Below the pieces are notes generated by a model. It saw only the letters and a list, made by a program, of their open reading frames with translations. It did not search any database and was not told the DNA's origin. Shown here in pieces: positions 22,305 to 30,804 of a DNA stretch of 31,201 nucleotides. A program made the translations under genes and the position numbers. Position 1 is the stretch's first letter, and every line of letters begins with the position of its first letter. The stretch comes from Actinomycetota bacterium. Its GTDB lineage: Bacteria > Actinomycetota > Actinomycetes > Nanopelagicales > Nanopelagicaceae. Location of the stretch: the NCBI GenBank assembly GCA_947371865.1, contig CANBRH010000010.1, positions 1 through 31,201 of the forward strand, in the 5' to 3' direction.

Positions 22305-22915
22305 TGAAGATAGGCGTCCTTGCTCTGCAAGGCGATTTTCGTGAGCACATTGCGGCACTAGATTCTCTACAGGTTGAGATTGAGATCATTGCAGTTCGTC
22401 ATGCCTCAGAAATCGTGGAAATTGATGCTCTGGTGATTCCCGGAGGGGAATCAACCACCATTGCAAAGCTGGCCAGAAGTTTTGGTCTCTTTGCGAGTAT
22501 TCAGGATCGGATTGCCTCAGGAATGCCCATTTACGGATCTTGCGCCGGAATGATCCTGCTCGCCGATCGGCTCATCGATGCGGCGAAGGGTCAAGAGACA
22601 TTCGGCGGCATTGATATGACCGTCAGGCGAAATGCGTTTGGTCGCCAGATTGACTCTTTCGAAATGGATATTGATTTCGCCGGAGTCGTTGGTGGCACTG
22701 TCAAAGGCGTATTCATTCGAGCGCCCTGGGTTGATGAAATCGGTCCCGATGTGGAAGTTTTAGCCACGGTTATGCAGGATGGATTAGCTCATCCGGTTGC
22801 AGTAAGGCAGGGAAACCTGTTGGCCACCTCTTTTCACCCAGAAATATCCGGGGATAATCGGGTGCATCGATACTTTGTTCAGCAGGTTTATCAGAATCTG
22901 CTTGTAGGAAAATAA
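22304..22915 (+). CDS. pdxT: Pyridoxal 5'-phosphate synthase, glutaminase subunit
   Basis: A 203-residue class I glutamine amidotransferase supplying ammonia to PdxS. It starts KIGVLALQGDFREH. The oxyanion-site motif PGGES is at 46–50, and the catalytic triad is C80 (YGSCAGM) with H178 and E180 (SFHPEIS). Length is typical. It starts inside the pdxS stop codon (TAATG), so the two subunits are translated together. Confidence 0.97.
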   Translation: MKIGVLALQGDFREHIAALDSLQVEIEIIAVRHASEIVEIDALVIPGGESTTIAKLARSFGLFASIQDRIASGMPIYGSCAGMILLADRLIDAAKGQETFGGIDMTVRRNAFGRQIDSFEMDIDFAGVVGGTVKGVFIRAPWVDEIGPDVEVLATVMQDGLAHPVAVRQGNLLATSFHPEISGDNRVHRYFVQQVYQNLLVGK

Positions 22916-22925
22916 GGGGTTAGAA

Positions 22926-23681
22926 ATGTCAGGCCATTCCAAATGGGCAACTACCAAGCACAAAAAGGCGATCATCGATTCTCGTCGCGCCAAAAATTTT
23001 GCAAAGTTGATTAAGGCGATCGAAGTGTCAGCTCGGGCTGGTGGTGCTGATGTCATCGGTAACCCAACACTCTTCGACGCAATCGCCAAGGCCAAAAAGA
23101 ACTCCATGCCGGCAGACAATATTGAACGAGCCATCAAGCGTGGTGCTGGTTTGGAATCTGGCGGTGCTGATTGGCAGACCATCATGTACGAAGGCTATGG
23201 TCCCAATGGCGTTGCACTCATGATTGAATGTTTGACCGATAGTCGAAATCGTGCTGCGTCAGAAGTCCGTGTTGCGGTCACGCGCAACGGCGGCAGCATG
23301 GCCGACCCGGGCAGCGTCTCCTACATGTTCAATCGCAAAGGCGTGATTATTGTGGCCAAGTCTGATGCCACGGTTTCAGAAGATCGCATTTTGGAATGTG
23401 TACTTGAAGCTGGGGCCGAGGAAGTGAATGATCTTGGTGATTCTTTTGAAGTTGTTTGCGCGCCTTCGGATTTGGTTGCCGTTCGCACCTCACTCCAAAC
23501 TGGTGGCATTGATTACGAATCGGCAGACAGCTCCTTTCTGCCTTCTGTCTCAGTCCCGCTTGACGCTGAAGCGGCTGAGAAAGTCTTCAAACTCATCGAC
23601 GCAATTGAAGAGCTTGATGATGTGCAAAATGTTTACGGCAACTTCGATGTCTCTGATGAGGTAATGGCGAGCCTCGGGTAA
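22926..23681 (+). CDS. yebC: YebC/PmpR family protein
   Basis: A 251-residue protein with the invariant YebC start SGHSKWATTKHKKAIIDSRR, then KNSMPADNIERAIKRG, YEGYGPNGVALMIECLTD, NRAASEVR and SYMFNRKGVI. The family was first annotated as transcriptional regulators; related proteins (including mitochondrial TACO1) have been linked to translation. I cannot decide between these roles from sequence. It lies 10 nt after pdxT and before ruvC, the usual order in many bacteria, including actinobacteria (Rv2603c). AAGGGG lies just upstream of ATG 22926. Confidence 0.95.
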   Translation: MSGHSKWATTKHKKAIIDSRRAKNFAKLIKAIEVSARAGGADVIGNPTLFDAIAKAKKNSMPADNIERAIKRGAGLESGGADWQTIMYEGYGPNGVALMIECLTDSRNRAASEVRVAVTRNGGSMADPGSVSYMFNRKGVIIVAKSDATVSEDRILECVLEAGAEEVNDLGDSFEVVCAPSDLVAVRTSLQTGGIDYESADSSFLPSVSVPLDAEAAEKVFKLIDAIEELDDVQNVYGNFDVSDEVMASLG

Positions 23682-23699
23682 CCCCGCACCACCAATCGC

Positions 23700-23705
23700 T
23701 AGGCT
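23700..23705 (+). promoter_or_regulatory. Putative -10 element of the ruvCAB operon
   Basis: TAGGCT in the 84-nt gap between yebC and ruvC. A leader of about 50 nt and a Shine-Dalgarno follow (AAGGTGAGGG, 23750–23759), so this transcript would not be leaderless. Confidence 0.4.
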
Positions 23706-23765
23706 CTTCTCAAGCACGGTTTGCCCTCAGTGGCTTTCCCGACGAGATGAAGGTGAGGGATGTTG

Positions 23766-24305
23766 ATGCGTGTACTTGGCATTGATCCCGGACTCACTCG
23801 TTGTGGAATCGGAATAGTTGACAAAGCTGGTGCTCAAAATCTGATCATGGTGGGGGTCGGCGTCATCAAAACCTCCCCAGATCTACCTTTGGAACTACGT
23901 TTGCTTGAGCTAGAAACACAGATTCTCGAATGGGTTGCAAAATTCAAACCTGATGTCATTGCAGTCGAGCGCGTGTTTTCACAACTCAATGTGAAGACGG
24001 CGATGGCAACTGGCCAGGCTGCAGGTGTTGCGCTATTAATCGCGGCTCGTGCGGGACTTCCAGTAGCGATGCATACTCCGACCGAAGTAAAAGCAGCCAT
24101 CACTGGATCAGGCCGAGCCGATAAGAAGCAAATTGCTCAAATGGTGCAACGTTTGCTAAATCTAGATGAAATTCCTAAGCCCGTCGACAGCACTGATGCG
24201 TTAGCTCTTGCCATTTGCCACCATTGGCGCGGCTCTGGAGATATGCGCAGAGAAGCGGCTCTTGTGAAAGAAAAGGCCCGCATCAAAAAGTTGGTGGCCA
24301 ATTGA
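23766..24305 (+). CDS. ruvC: Holliday junction resolvase RuvC
   Basis: A 179-residue RNase-H-fold endonuclease that cuts Holliday junctions symmetrically. The catalytic acids are D7 (GIDPGLTRCG), E68 (VERVFSQLNVKTAM) and the C-terminal pair D141 and D144 (DSTDALALAICHHW). HTPTEVKAAITGSGRADKKQ is also conserved. I favour ATG 23766 (MRVLGIDPG) because GAGGG ends 6 nt upstream; ATG 23760, two codons earlier, is possible. The stop overlaps the ruvA TTG start. Confidence 0.96.
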   Translation: MRVLGIDPGLTRCGIGIVDKAGAQNLIMVGVGVIKTSPDLPLELRLLELETQILEWVAKFKPDVIAVERVFSQLNVKTAMATGQAAGVALLIAARAGLPVAMHTPTEVKAAITGSGRADKKQIAQMVQRLLNLDEIPKPVDSTDALALAICHHWRGSGDMRREAALVKEKARIKKLVAN

Positions 24306-24901
24306 TCGCATCGCTGAGTGGCACCGTTAAATCCACCTCACTTAATTTTGCCATTGTTGAGGTTGGGGGAGTGGGTCTCCAGGTGTTTCTCTCTCCACGG
24401 TATGCAACTTCACTCGTTGTTGGCACCTTTGTTTCGCTGCACACGACTTTGTTGGTTCGGGAAGATGCCCTCACTCTTTTTGGGTTTGAAACCGCTGGCG
24501 ATAAAGAACTTTTTGAACTCTTACAAACCGTCTCGGGCATTGGACCCAAAGTTGCTCAGTCTGCGCTCAGTGTTTACGACGCTCCAGAGTTAGTTCACGC
24601 AATAGCAACAGGAGACCTAGTTTTGCTTGAACGAATTCCAGGGCTAGGCAAGAAAGGCGCTGCCCGTTTAGTTTTAGAGTTGGGGGAGAAAGTTTCCGAA
24701 CTTTCAGCAACGTCACCCAAACGTGCAGGTTCATCACCATGGCGATTGCAAATTGAGGGCGCACTCACGAATTTGGGATTCACACAACGAGAGTCCAACG
24801 AGGCGCTGGACCTCATTGCGACAGAAATTTCTGAAGGCTTGGACCCGACTGATATTCCTAGCCTGCTGCGCAGAGCACTTCAGATTCGAGGCAGTAGCTG
24901 A
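24302..24901 (+). CDS. ruvA: Holliday junction branch-migration protein RuvA
   Basis: A 199-residue protein that forms the junction-binding tetramer. Domain I begins IASLSGTVKS and includes VEVGGVGLQVFLS. Two helix-hairpin-helix motifs lie in domain II: VSGIGPKVAQSAL and IPGLGKKGAARLVLEL. The C-terminal domain III (SNEALDLIATEISEG) binds RuvB. Its start is TTG 24302, overlapping the ruvC TGA; longer frames upstream run through ruvC codons and lack homology. Its TGA overlaps the ruvB ATG. Confidence 0.95.
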   Translation: MIASLSGTVKSTSLNFAIVEVGGVGLQVFLSPRYATSLVVGTFVSLHTTLLVREDALTLFGFETAGDKELFELLQTVSGIGPKVAQSALSVYDAPELVHAIATGDLVLLERIPGLGKKGAARLVLELGEKVSELSATSPKRAGSSPWRLQIEGALTNLGFTQRESNEALDLIATEISEGLDPTDIPSLLRRALQIRGSS

Positions 24902-25956
24902 TGTCCGATCTTGAAGGAAGACGAGTAGAAGACTCGATCGGTGAAGATGAGTTATCGCACGAATTAGCCTTGCGTCCCAAATCCCTTGCTGAATTTGCCG
25001 GCCAACCCAGAGTCGCTGCTCAGATCGATTTATTACTGTCGGCAGCACGCAATCGCAATTCATCGGCCGATCACATTCTCCTCTCGGGACCTCCGGGTCT
25101 AGGTAAAACAACCTTGGCCATGATCATTGCCAGCGAAATGTTCGCGCCGATTCGCATCACCAGTGGACCCGCTATTCAACATGCAGGCGACTTGGCTTCT
25201 ATTCTCTCCTCGCTCGTTGAGGGCGAAATCCTCTTTCTCGACGAAATTCATCGAATGTCCAGACCTGCTGAGGAACTCTTGTATCTGGCGATGGAAGATT
25301 TTCGCGTCGATGTCATCGTGGGCAAGGGGGCCGGTGCAACGGCCATTCCGCTCGAACTTCCTCACTTCACCCTTGTGGGCGCAACAACCCGAGCCGGTTT
25401 GCTCCCTAGTCCCTTAAGAGACCGTTTTGGTTTCACAGCACAACTTGATTTCTATGCTGATGCGGATTTGTGCCACATCGTTCGGCGTAGCGCCGGTTTA
25501 ATGGGCGTGGAAATTTCCGAAGCTGCCATTGTCGAGATCGGCACTCGCTCTCGGGGCACGCCACGTGTGGCCAATCGATTGCTCCGAAGAGTCCGCGACT
25601 TTGCTCAAGTTCATGGCGAAGGTGCCATCACGCAAAAACATGCCTTAGCCGCGCTGGAGATGTATGAAGTAGATCCCTTGGGTCTTGATCGACTTGATCG
25701 GGCGGTCCTGGAGGCCCTTATCCATAGGTTCAGAGGTGGCCCAGTCGGTATATCCACCCTAGCCATGGCAATTGGCGAAGAGGTCGAAACGGTGGAAAGT
25801 TTGGCTGAACCATTTTTAGTCCGCATGGGATTTATTGCCCGTACTCCGCGTGGCCGAGTTGCCACTGCCTTGGGTTGGGCTCATTTGGCGGAGAAGGCAC
25901 CACCGGGAAGTGACTTCGCCCCTGGTCTTTTCGACACACCGCCTCAAGATGCCTAG
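24901..25956 (+). CDS. ruvB: Holliday junction branch-migration ATPase RuvB
   Basis: A 351-residue AAA+ motor that drives branch migration with RuvA. It shows ALRPKSLAEFAGQ at the N-terminus, Walker A GPPGLGKTT (63–71), Walker B LFLDEIHR (D114, E115), sensor 1 TLVGATTRAGLLPSPLRDRF with the arginine finger region, sensor 2 RGTPRVANRLLRRVRDF, and the C-terminal winged helix (FLVRMGFIARTPRGR). The stop TAG is also the first three bases of the TAGACT element of secD. Confidence 0.98.
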   Translation: MSDLEGRRVEDSIGEDELSHELALRPKSLAEFAGQPRVAAQIDLLLSAARNRNSSADHILLSGPPGLGKTTLAMIIASEMFAPIRITSGPAIQHAGDLASILSSLVEGEILFLDEIHRMSRPAEELLYLAMEDFRVDVIVGKGAGATAIPLELPHFTLVGATTRAGLLPSPLRDRFGFTAQLDFYADADLCHIVRRSAGLMGVEISEAAIVEIGTRSRGTPRVANRLLRRVRDFAQVHGEGAITQKHALAALEMYEVDPLGLDRLDRAVLEALIHRFRGGPVGISTLAMAIGEEVETVESLAEPFLVRMGFIARTPRGRVATALGWAHLAEKAPPGSDFAPGLFDTPPQDA

Positions 25957-25959
25957 ACT
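25954..25959 (+). promoter_or_regulatory. Putative -10 element (leaderless) of secD
   Basis: TAGACT overlapping the ruvB stop codon, 8 nt before ATG 25968. Context TAGACTTGCCAACCATG is 16/17 identical to that at 412–428. Confidence 0.6.
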
Positions 25960-25967
25960 TGCCAACC

Positions 25968-27521
25968 ATGTCTGCCAATACGCCTAAATCGATGAAAACG
26001 CCGAGCCATTCTGGTCGGACGATCGCCATTCTCGCCCTCATTGTGATCGCCTTCGGCGTCCTTGCTGGGTTTACGGGGGCCACCAAAGTCAAACTTGGTC
26101 TGGATCTTCGTGGTGGTACCAGCGTTACCCTCCAACCGCGTGTCTCTGCTGGCGGTAAAGTCACCAGCGCTGCGATCGATCAGGCGGTTTCTATTATTCG
26201 CCAACGCGTTAACTCTCTCGGTGTTGCCGAGAGTGAAGTGTCGGCCCAGGGCAGCGGTACAAATCGTCAAATCGTTATTTCTGTTCCAGGCGAGACTGGT
26301 CGTCGCGTGGTCGAACTTGTTGGACAAACTGCTGAACTTCGTTTTCGTCAGGTGTTAGCCGAAGGCGCGGGTAATGCCACAACTGCTGCCACCAGCACGG
26401 CGACAACTCCAAAGACGGCAACATCGCCAGCGAAAACAGTTCCGACATATCCAACAGGTGTAACTGCTGAGCTTGATGCCAAATTTGCCGCGCTCGATTG
26501 TACAAAGGCCGCTAATCGGCAAGGTGGAGGCGGAGATAACGCCGATGCCGTCACTATCTCTTGTAGTCGGGCTGGAGACGCCAAATACATTCTGGCGCCT
26601 GCAGAAGTTCTCGGCCGTCAGGTCTCCAAAGCAACCGCAGCTATTGATCAACAAGGCGCTAGCGGTTGGTATGTTCTCCTTAACTTCAATGGCGAGGGAA
26701 CGACCAAGTTTGGCGCACTCACAACTCGAGTAACCAAGCTGGCCACTCCTCAAAATCAAGTTGCGATCGTTCTCGATGGATTAGTTGTATCAGCCCCTCG
26801 CATAAACGAGGCAATCAACACCGGTAATGCGCAAATCACCGGCAATTTCACTCAGACAGATGCCCAAGATCTTTCCAACGTTTTGAAGTACGGCGCATTG
26901 CCACTCGCTTTTGATCGTGGTGAAGTGCAACAAATTTCCCCAACTCTGGGATCTGATCAACTGCATGCTGGTTTGCTCGCTGGGTTGATAGGTATCGGGT
27001 TGGTTTTGCTCTATTCCATTCTTTACTACAAAGGTTTGGGCTTGGTTTCCTTCGGATCCTTGCTCGTTGCGTCGGTAATCACCTATCTCTCTTTCCTCCT
27101 TCTTGGTAAATGGATTGGATTCACTTTAACTTTGGCTGGCATCGCCGGAGCCATTGTTTCTGTCGGTATTACAGCTGATTCATTCATTGTTTACTTTGAA
27201 CGCTTACGAGATGAAGTCCGTGACGGCCGCACACTTCGCACCGCTGTCGAAGCGGGTTGGGCGCGTGCGCGTCACACCATCGTCGTGGCCGACTTTGTAT
27301 CCCTGATTGCGGCAACTCTTTTGTATTTCTTCGCCGTCGGTGGTGTGCGAGGTTTTGCCTTCACTCTTGGTCTCACTACTTTGGTTGACCTAGTGGTTGT
27401 CTTCTTCTTTACAAAGCCGATCATGACCGTTCTTTCCAGGATTTCTTATTTCTCTTCTGGCAGACCGCTTTCGGGATTGTCGGCAAAAAGTTTGGGCGTT
27501 GTAACAGGAAAGGAGGCGTAG
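25968..27521 (+). CDS. secD: Protein translocase subunit SecD
   Basis: A 517-residue membrane protein that, with SecF, uses the proton gradient to aid Sec export. An N-terminal transmembrane helix (IAILALIVIAFGVLAGF) is followed by KLGLDLRGGTSVTLQP, the SecD hallmark, then a large extracytoplasmic P1 domain. The C-terminal five-helix RND-like region has VLKYGALPLAF, GIVSVGITADSFIVYFERLRDE (in parts) and FFFTKPIMTVL. The P1 domain contains an Ala/Thr-rich linker near residues 128–160. I chose ATG 25968 over the TTG at 25959, which lies inside the -10 element. No yajC lies upstream. Confidence 0.96.
   Translation: MSANTPKSMKTPSHSGRTIAILALIVIAFGVLAGFTGATKVKLGLDLRGGTSVTLQPRVSAGGKVTSAAIDQAVSIIRQRVNSLGVAESEVSAQGSGTNRQIVISVPGETGRRVVELVGQTAELRFRQVLAEGAGNATTAATSTATTPKTATSPAKTVPTYPTGVTAELDAKFAALDCTKAANRQGGGGDNADAVTISCSRAGDAKYILAPAEVLGRQVSKATAAIDQQGASGWYVLLNFNGEGTTKFGALTTRVTKLATPQNQVAIVLDGLVVSAPRINEAINTGNAQITGNFTQTDAQDLSNVLKYGALPLAFDRGEVQQISPTLGSDQLHAGLLAGLIGIGLVLLYSILYYKGLGLVSFGSLLVASVITYLSFLLLGKWIGFTLTLAGIAGAIVSVGITADSFIVYFERLRDEVRDGRTLRTAVEAGWARARHTIVVADFVSLIAATLLYFFAVGGVRGFAFTLGLTTLVDLVVVFFFTKPIMTVLSRISYFSSGRPLSGLSAKSLGVVTGKEA
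27510..27516 (+). promoter_or_regulatory. Strong Shine-Dalgarno of secF
   Basis: AAGGAGG within the last codons of secD, 8 nt before ATG 27525. It is the best anti-16S match in the window, fitting an internal cistron. Confidence 0.75.
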
Positions 27522-27524
27522 TCC

Positions 27525-28607
27525 ATGAGTTCATTAACTGGCATTGGCGGTCGTCTGCACCGTGGCGAAACCTCAGTAGATTTCATTGGTAAGCGTCGTC
27601 GTTGGTACGGAGTGTCTGCGGTACTCATTGCGGTTTCCGCCATTGCGCTCTTCACTCAGGGTTTGCATTTAGGTATCGAGTTCAAAGGTGGCTCGGCTTT
27701 CACAGTGACAACCGCCAGCCCAACAATTGCTCAGGCGCGCACAGCGCTAACCTCGGCAGGAATCACCTCTGAAACCGTGATTCAAAAAATCGGCTCGAAC
27801 AAGATTCGAGTACAAACTGGCGCGCTCTCAAATGCGCAGTCCAACGCTGTTCAAGATGCATTGGCCAAAGAATTCAGCGTCAAAGTTGATTCGATCGACA
27901 CCCAAAGCATTGGACCTTCCTGGGGTAAAGAAATTACCCACAAAGCTCTCTATGGGCTCTTTGGTTTCATTTTTGTAGTCATGATTTATCTGGCGCTGGC
28001 GTTTGAACCAAAGATGGCAGTTGCTGCAATCGCTGCGGTTGTCCACGATGTTTTTATCACCGTTGGGATTTATGCTCTGGTTGGGTTCGATGTAACGCCC
28101 GCAACGGTCATTGGATTCCTGACGATCCTTGGATACTCGCTCTATGACACGGTTGTCGTGTTCGACAAAGTTCGAGAAAACACGAGGACCATCACAAGCA
28201 CAGGCAAGACCACTTATTCTCAGGCCGTCAACCTGGCCGTTAACCAAACCCTGGTTCGGTCCTTCAATACTTCTTTGATTGCCCTCTTGCCTGTGGCTTC
28301 CATTCTTTTTGTGGGTGCAGGACTCCTCGGGGCCGGCACTCTTAAGGATCTTTCCCTTGCACTCTTTATAGGTTTGGCGACAGGTACCTACTCATCCATC
28401 TTTATCGCATCACCAATTTTGGCAACGCTCCGCGAACGTGAACCAGCTATGCAGGCATTGGCAAAGCGAGTCGCAACACGGACCGGCGGTGCTTCAACTT
28501 CAACGGGAGCTGATGCATCTGCACGCGTTGCCGGCCCAACTGACGTTAAGGCCGATCGAGTCCGCGGACCTCGAAACCAACCAAAGCGCAAACCTCGCCG
28601 TCGTTAG
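27525..28607 (+). CDS. secF: Protein translocase subunit SecF
   Basis: A 360-residue partner of SecD. After FIGKRRRWYGVSAVLIAVSA (first helix) comes LGIEFKGGSAFTV, the SecF signature, then SIGPSWGKEI before the second helix and the conserved block TVIGFLTILGYSLYDTVVVF with DKVRENTR. NQTLVRSFNTSLIALLPV and GTYSSIFIASPIL follow. The cytoplasmic tail is basic and Ala/Arg-rich, ending PKRKPRRR. It is translated from a strong Shine-Dalgarno 3 nt after the secD stop. rel starts 19 nt downstream; apt, which I recall between secF and rel in Mycobacterium, is absent. Confidence 0.96.
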   Translation: MSSLTGIGGRLHRGETSVDFIGKRRRWYGVSAVLIAVSAIALFTQGLHLGIEFKGGSAFTVTTASPTIAQARTALTSAGITSETVIQKIGSNKIRVQTGALSNAQSNAVQDALAKEFSVKVDSIDTQSIGPSWGKEITHKALYGLFGFIFVVMIYLALAFEPKMAVAAIAAVVHDVFITVGIYALVGFDVTPATVIGFLTILGYSLYDTVVVFDKVRENTRTITSTGKTTYSQAVNLAVNQTLVRSFNTSLIALLPVASILFVGAGLLGAGTLKDLSLALFIGLATGTYSSIFIASPILATLREREPAMQALAKRVATRTGGASTSTGADASARVAGPTDVKADRVRGPRNQPKRKPRRR

Positions 28608-28626
28608 CACGTAAGGTTTCCAGACG

Positions 28627-30804
28627 ATGGACGTGATGATTGAACCTCTGGTCGCACGCCTACGGAGTAGTCATCCCGATTTCCTCCCCGCAGAGATCGA
28701 ACGCGCCTTCGATGCCGCTCGAGCAGCTCATCTGGGCCAAGTGCGAAAGTCGGGCGAGGAATATATAACCCACCCAGTTGCAGTTGCTGAAATTTTGGCA
28801 GAACTCGGTCTGGATCCGGCCACGATTATCGCGGCACTTCTTCACGACACGGTGGAAGACACCAAGATCACGTTAGAGACCATTCGACGTGATTTCGGCG
28901 ACGAGGTTGCTGACTTAGTCGATGGTGTCACCAAACTCGACAAGCTTACATATGGCCCCACAGCCGAAGCCGAAACTCTGCGCAAGATGGTTATTGCTAT
29001 GTCCAGGGACATTCGAGTTCTCGTCATTAAATTGTCGGATCGGCTCCACAACGCTCGAACATGGCAGTACGTCTCTCCTGAAACCGCTCATAGGAAAGCC
29101 CAGGAGACGTTAGATATTTACGCCCCGTTAGCCCATCGACTTGGAATGAATGCCATCAAGTGGGAATTGGAAGATCTCTCTTTTCGCGTTTTAGAGCCTA
29201 AGAAATTTGATGAGATTGAACGCCTTGTTGCTGACCGCTCACCGTCGCGGTCAAGGCTGACGGATGAAGTGGTGGGTCTGGTCGAAGAAGATCTCAAAGT
29301 AGACGGCATCATCGCGAAGGTTTCAGGTCGTCAGAAGCATCTGTACAGCGTTTATCAGAAAATGGTGGTACGTGGTCGAGACTTCAATGAAATTTACGAC
29401 CTTGTAGGCATCAGAGTATTAGTTGAAAATGTTCGGGATTGTTATGGAGTTTTAGGCGCAATCCATGCTCGGTGGAGTCCTATTCCTGGTCGATTTAAAG
29501 ATTACATCGCGATGCCGAAATTCAACCTCTACCAGTCACTTCACACTACCGTCATTGGTCCCACCGGTAAGGCGGTGGAAATTCAAATCAGAACTTTTGA
29601 TATGCACGCCCGCGCCGAGTATGGAATTGCTGCTCACTGGAAGTACAAGCTTAAGAGCGATACTTCGGATTCGGCTCAAGCCGGGACCGATATGTTATGG
29701 CTCAAACAACTGCACGAATGGCAGCAAGAAACAGAAGATGTGGGCGAGTTTCTTGATACCTTGCGCTACGACTTACGTACCCCGGAAGTATTTGTATTCA
29801 CACCAAAAGGTAGCGTCATTGCCTTGCCGGCAGGATCAACGCCGGTCGATTTTGCCTACGCTGTACATACTGAAGTTGGTAATCGTTGCGTTGGCGCAAA
29901 AGTAAACGGGAAACTCATCCCGTTGGAATCGCCATTAAATAACGGTGATGTGGTGGAAGTGGTCACCAACAAACATGAAAACGCTGGTCCAAGCCGGGAT
30001 TGGATGAACTTCGTCAAGTCACCCCGCGCGCGATCCAAAATCAAGGCATGGTTTTCTAAAGAACGTCGTGAAGAGGCTATTGATGCTGGGCGTGAATCAA
30101 TTGCCCGCCAAATGAGAAAGGCCGGACTTCCACTCCAAAAGATTTTCGCCGGTCAAGCGATCTTGCAGCTCAGTCATGATCTGCGTTATCCAGATATTGA
30201 GAGCCTTTACGCAGCAGTGGGCAATGGATATATCTCAGCTCAAGCAGTCGTGGAGAAATTATCAGCTGCCATGGGCGATGAAGACATCCATGCCGAATCA
30301 AGCATCGATCATCTTTTGTCACCCAATACTGTCGCTCAAAATCGCCGCGGCTCATCCGGGGTTGAAGTTGAAGGATCGGATGATTTACTAGTGAAACTCG
30401 CACGTTGTTGTGCTCCGGTTCCGGGCGATGACATTGTCGGATTTGTAACTCGGGGCAGTGGCGTTTCGATCCATCGCACTGACTGTATAAATATCTCGGA
30501 TCTGCGCGAACATCAAGGCGATCGCATTGTGGCCGTCAAATGGAATTTAACCGCAAAAACTCTTTTCCTCGTGAATATCCAACTTGAAGCACTCGATCGA
30601 AACCGGTTGTTATCGGACGTGACCCGCACCTTGTCTGATCAACACGTAAATATTCTCAATGCCGCCGTGAGTACGTCGAAGGATCGGACAGCAGTTCTGC
30701 GGTTCACTTTTGAGATGGCCGATGCATCGCATTTAGATGCAGTGCTTTCAGCAGTTCGTAGTGTCGAAGGCGTTTATGACGTTTATCGAGTCACAAACAA
30801 CTAG
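28627..30804 (+). CDS. rel: Bifunctional (p)ppGpp synthetase/hydrolase
   Basis: A 725-residue Rel protein, of usual length. The N-terminal hydrolase domain keeps the HD metal site: H49 (ITHPVAVAEIL), H73-D74 (ALLHDTVEDT) and LSDRLHNART. The synthetase domain has R289-F290-K291-D292 followed by YIAMPKFNLYQSLHT; the RxKD form, with the intact HD site, marks a bifunctional enzyme. TGS (VFVFTPKGSVIALPAGSTPV), a cysteine-containing region (KLARCCAPVPGDDIVGF) and a C-terminal ACT domain (VNIQLEALDRNRLLSDVTRT) follow. It controls the stringent response at the ribosome. TAAGGT lies 9 nt before ATG 28627. Its stop shares bases with the convergent DUF349 gene. Confidence 0.97.
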   Translation: MDVMIEPLVARLRSSHPDFLPAEIERAFDAARAAHLGQVRKSGEEYITHPVAVAEILAELGLDPATIIAALLHDTVEDTKITLETIRRDFGDEVADLVDGVTKLDKLTYGPTAEAETLRKMVIAMSRDIRVLVIKLSDRLHNARTWQYVSPETAHRKAQETLDIYAPLAHRLGMNAIKWELEDLSFRVLEPKKFDEIERLVADRSPSRSRLTDEVVGLVEEDLKVDGIIAKVSGRQKHLYSVYQKMVVRGRDFNEIYDLVGIRVLVENVRDCYGVLGAIHARWSPIPGRFKDYIAMPKFNLYQSLHTTVIGPTGKAVEIQIRTFDMHARAEYGIAAHWKYKLKSDTSDSAQAGTDMLWLKQLHEWQQETEDVGEFLDTLRYDLRTPEVFVFTPKGSVIALPAGSTPVDFAYAVHTEVGNRCVGAKVNGKLIPLESPLNNGDVVEVVTNKHENAGPSRDWMNFVKSPRARSKIKAWFSKERREEAIDAGRESIARQMRKAGLPLQKIFAGQAILQLSHDLRYPDIESLYAAVGNGYISAQAVVEKLSAAMGDEDIHAESSIDHLLSPNTVAQNRRGSSGVEVEGSDDLLVKLARCCAPVPGDDIVGFVTRGSGVSIHRTDCINISDLREHQGDRIVAVKWNLTAKTLFLVNIQLEALDRNRLLSDVTRTLSDQHVNILNAAVSTSKDRTAVLRFTFEMADASHLDAVLSAVRSVEGVYDVYRVTNN

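Noticed and set aside
24215..24301. Extended ruvA frame from 24215
   Set aside because: The added residues are out-of-frame ruvC codons; RuvA homology begins at TTG 24302 (IASLSGTV).
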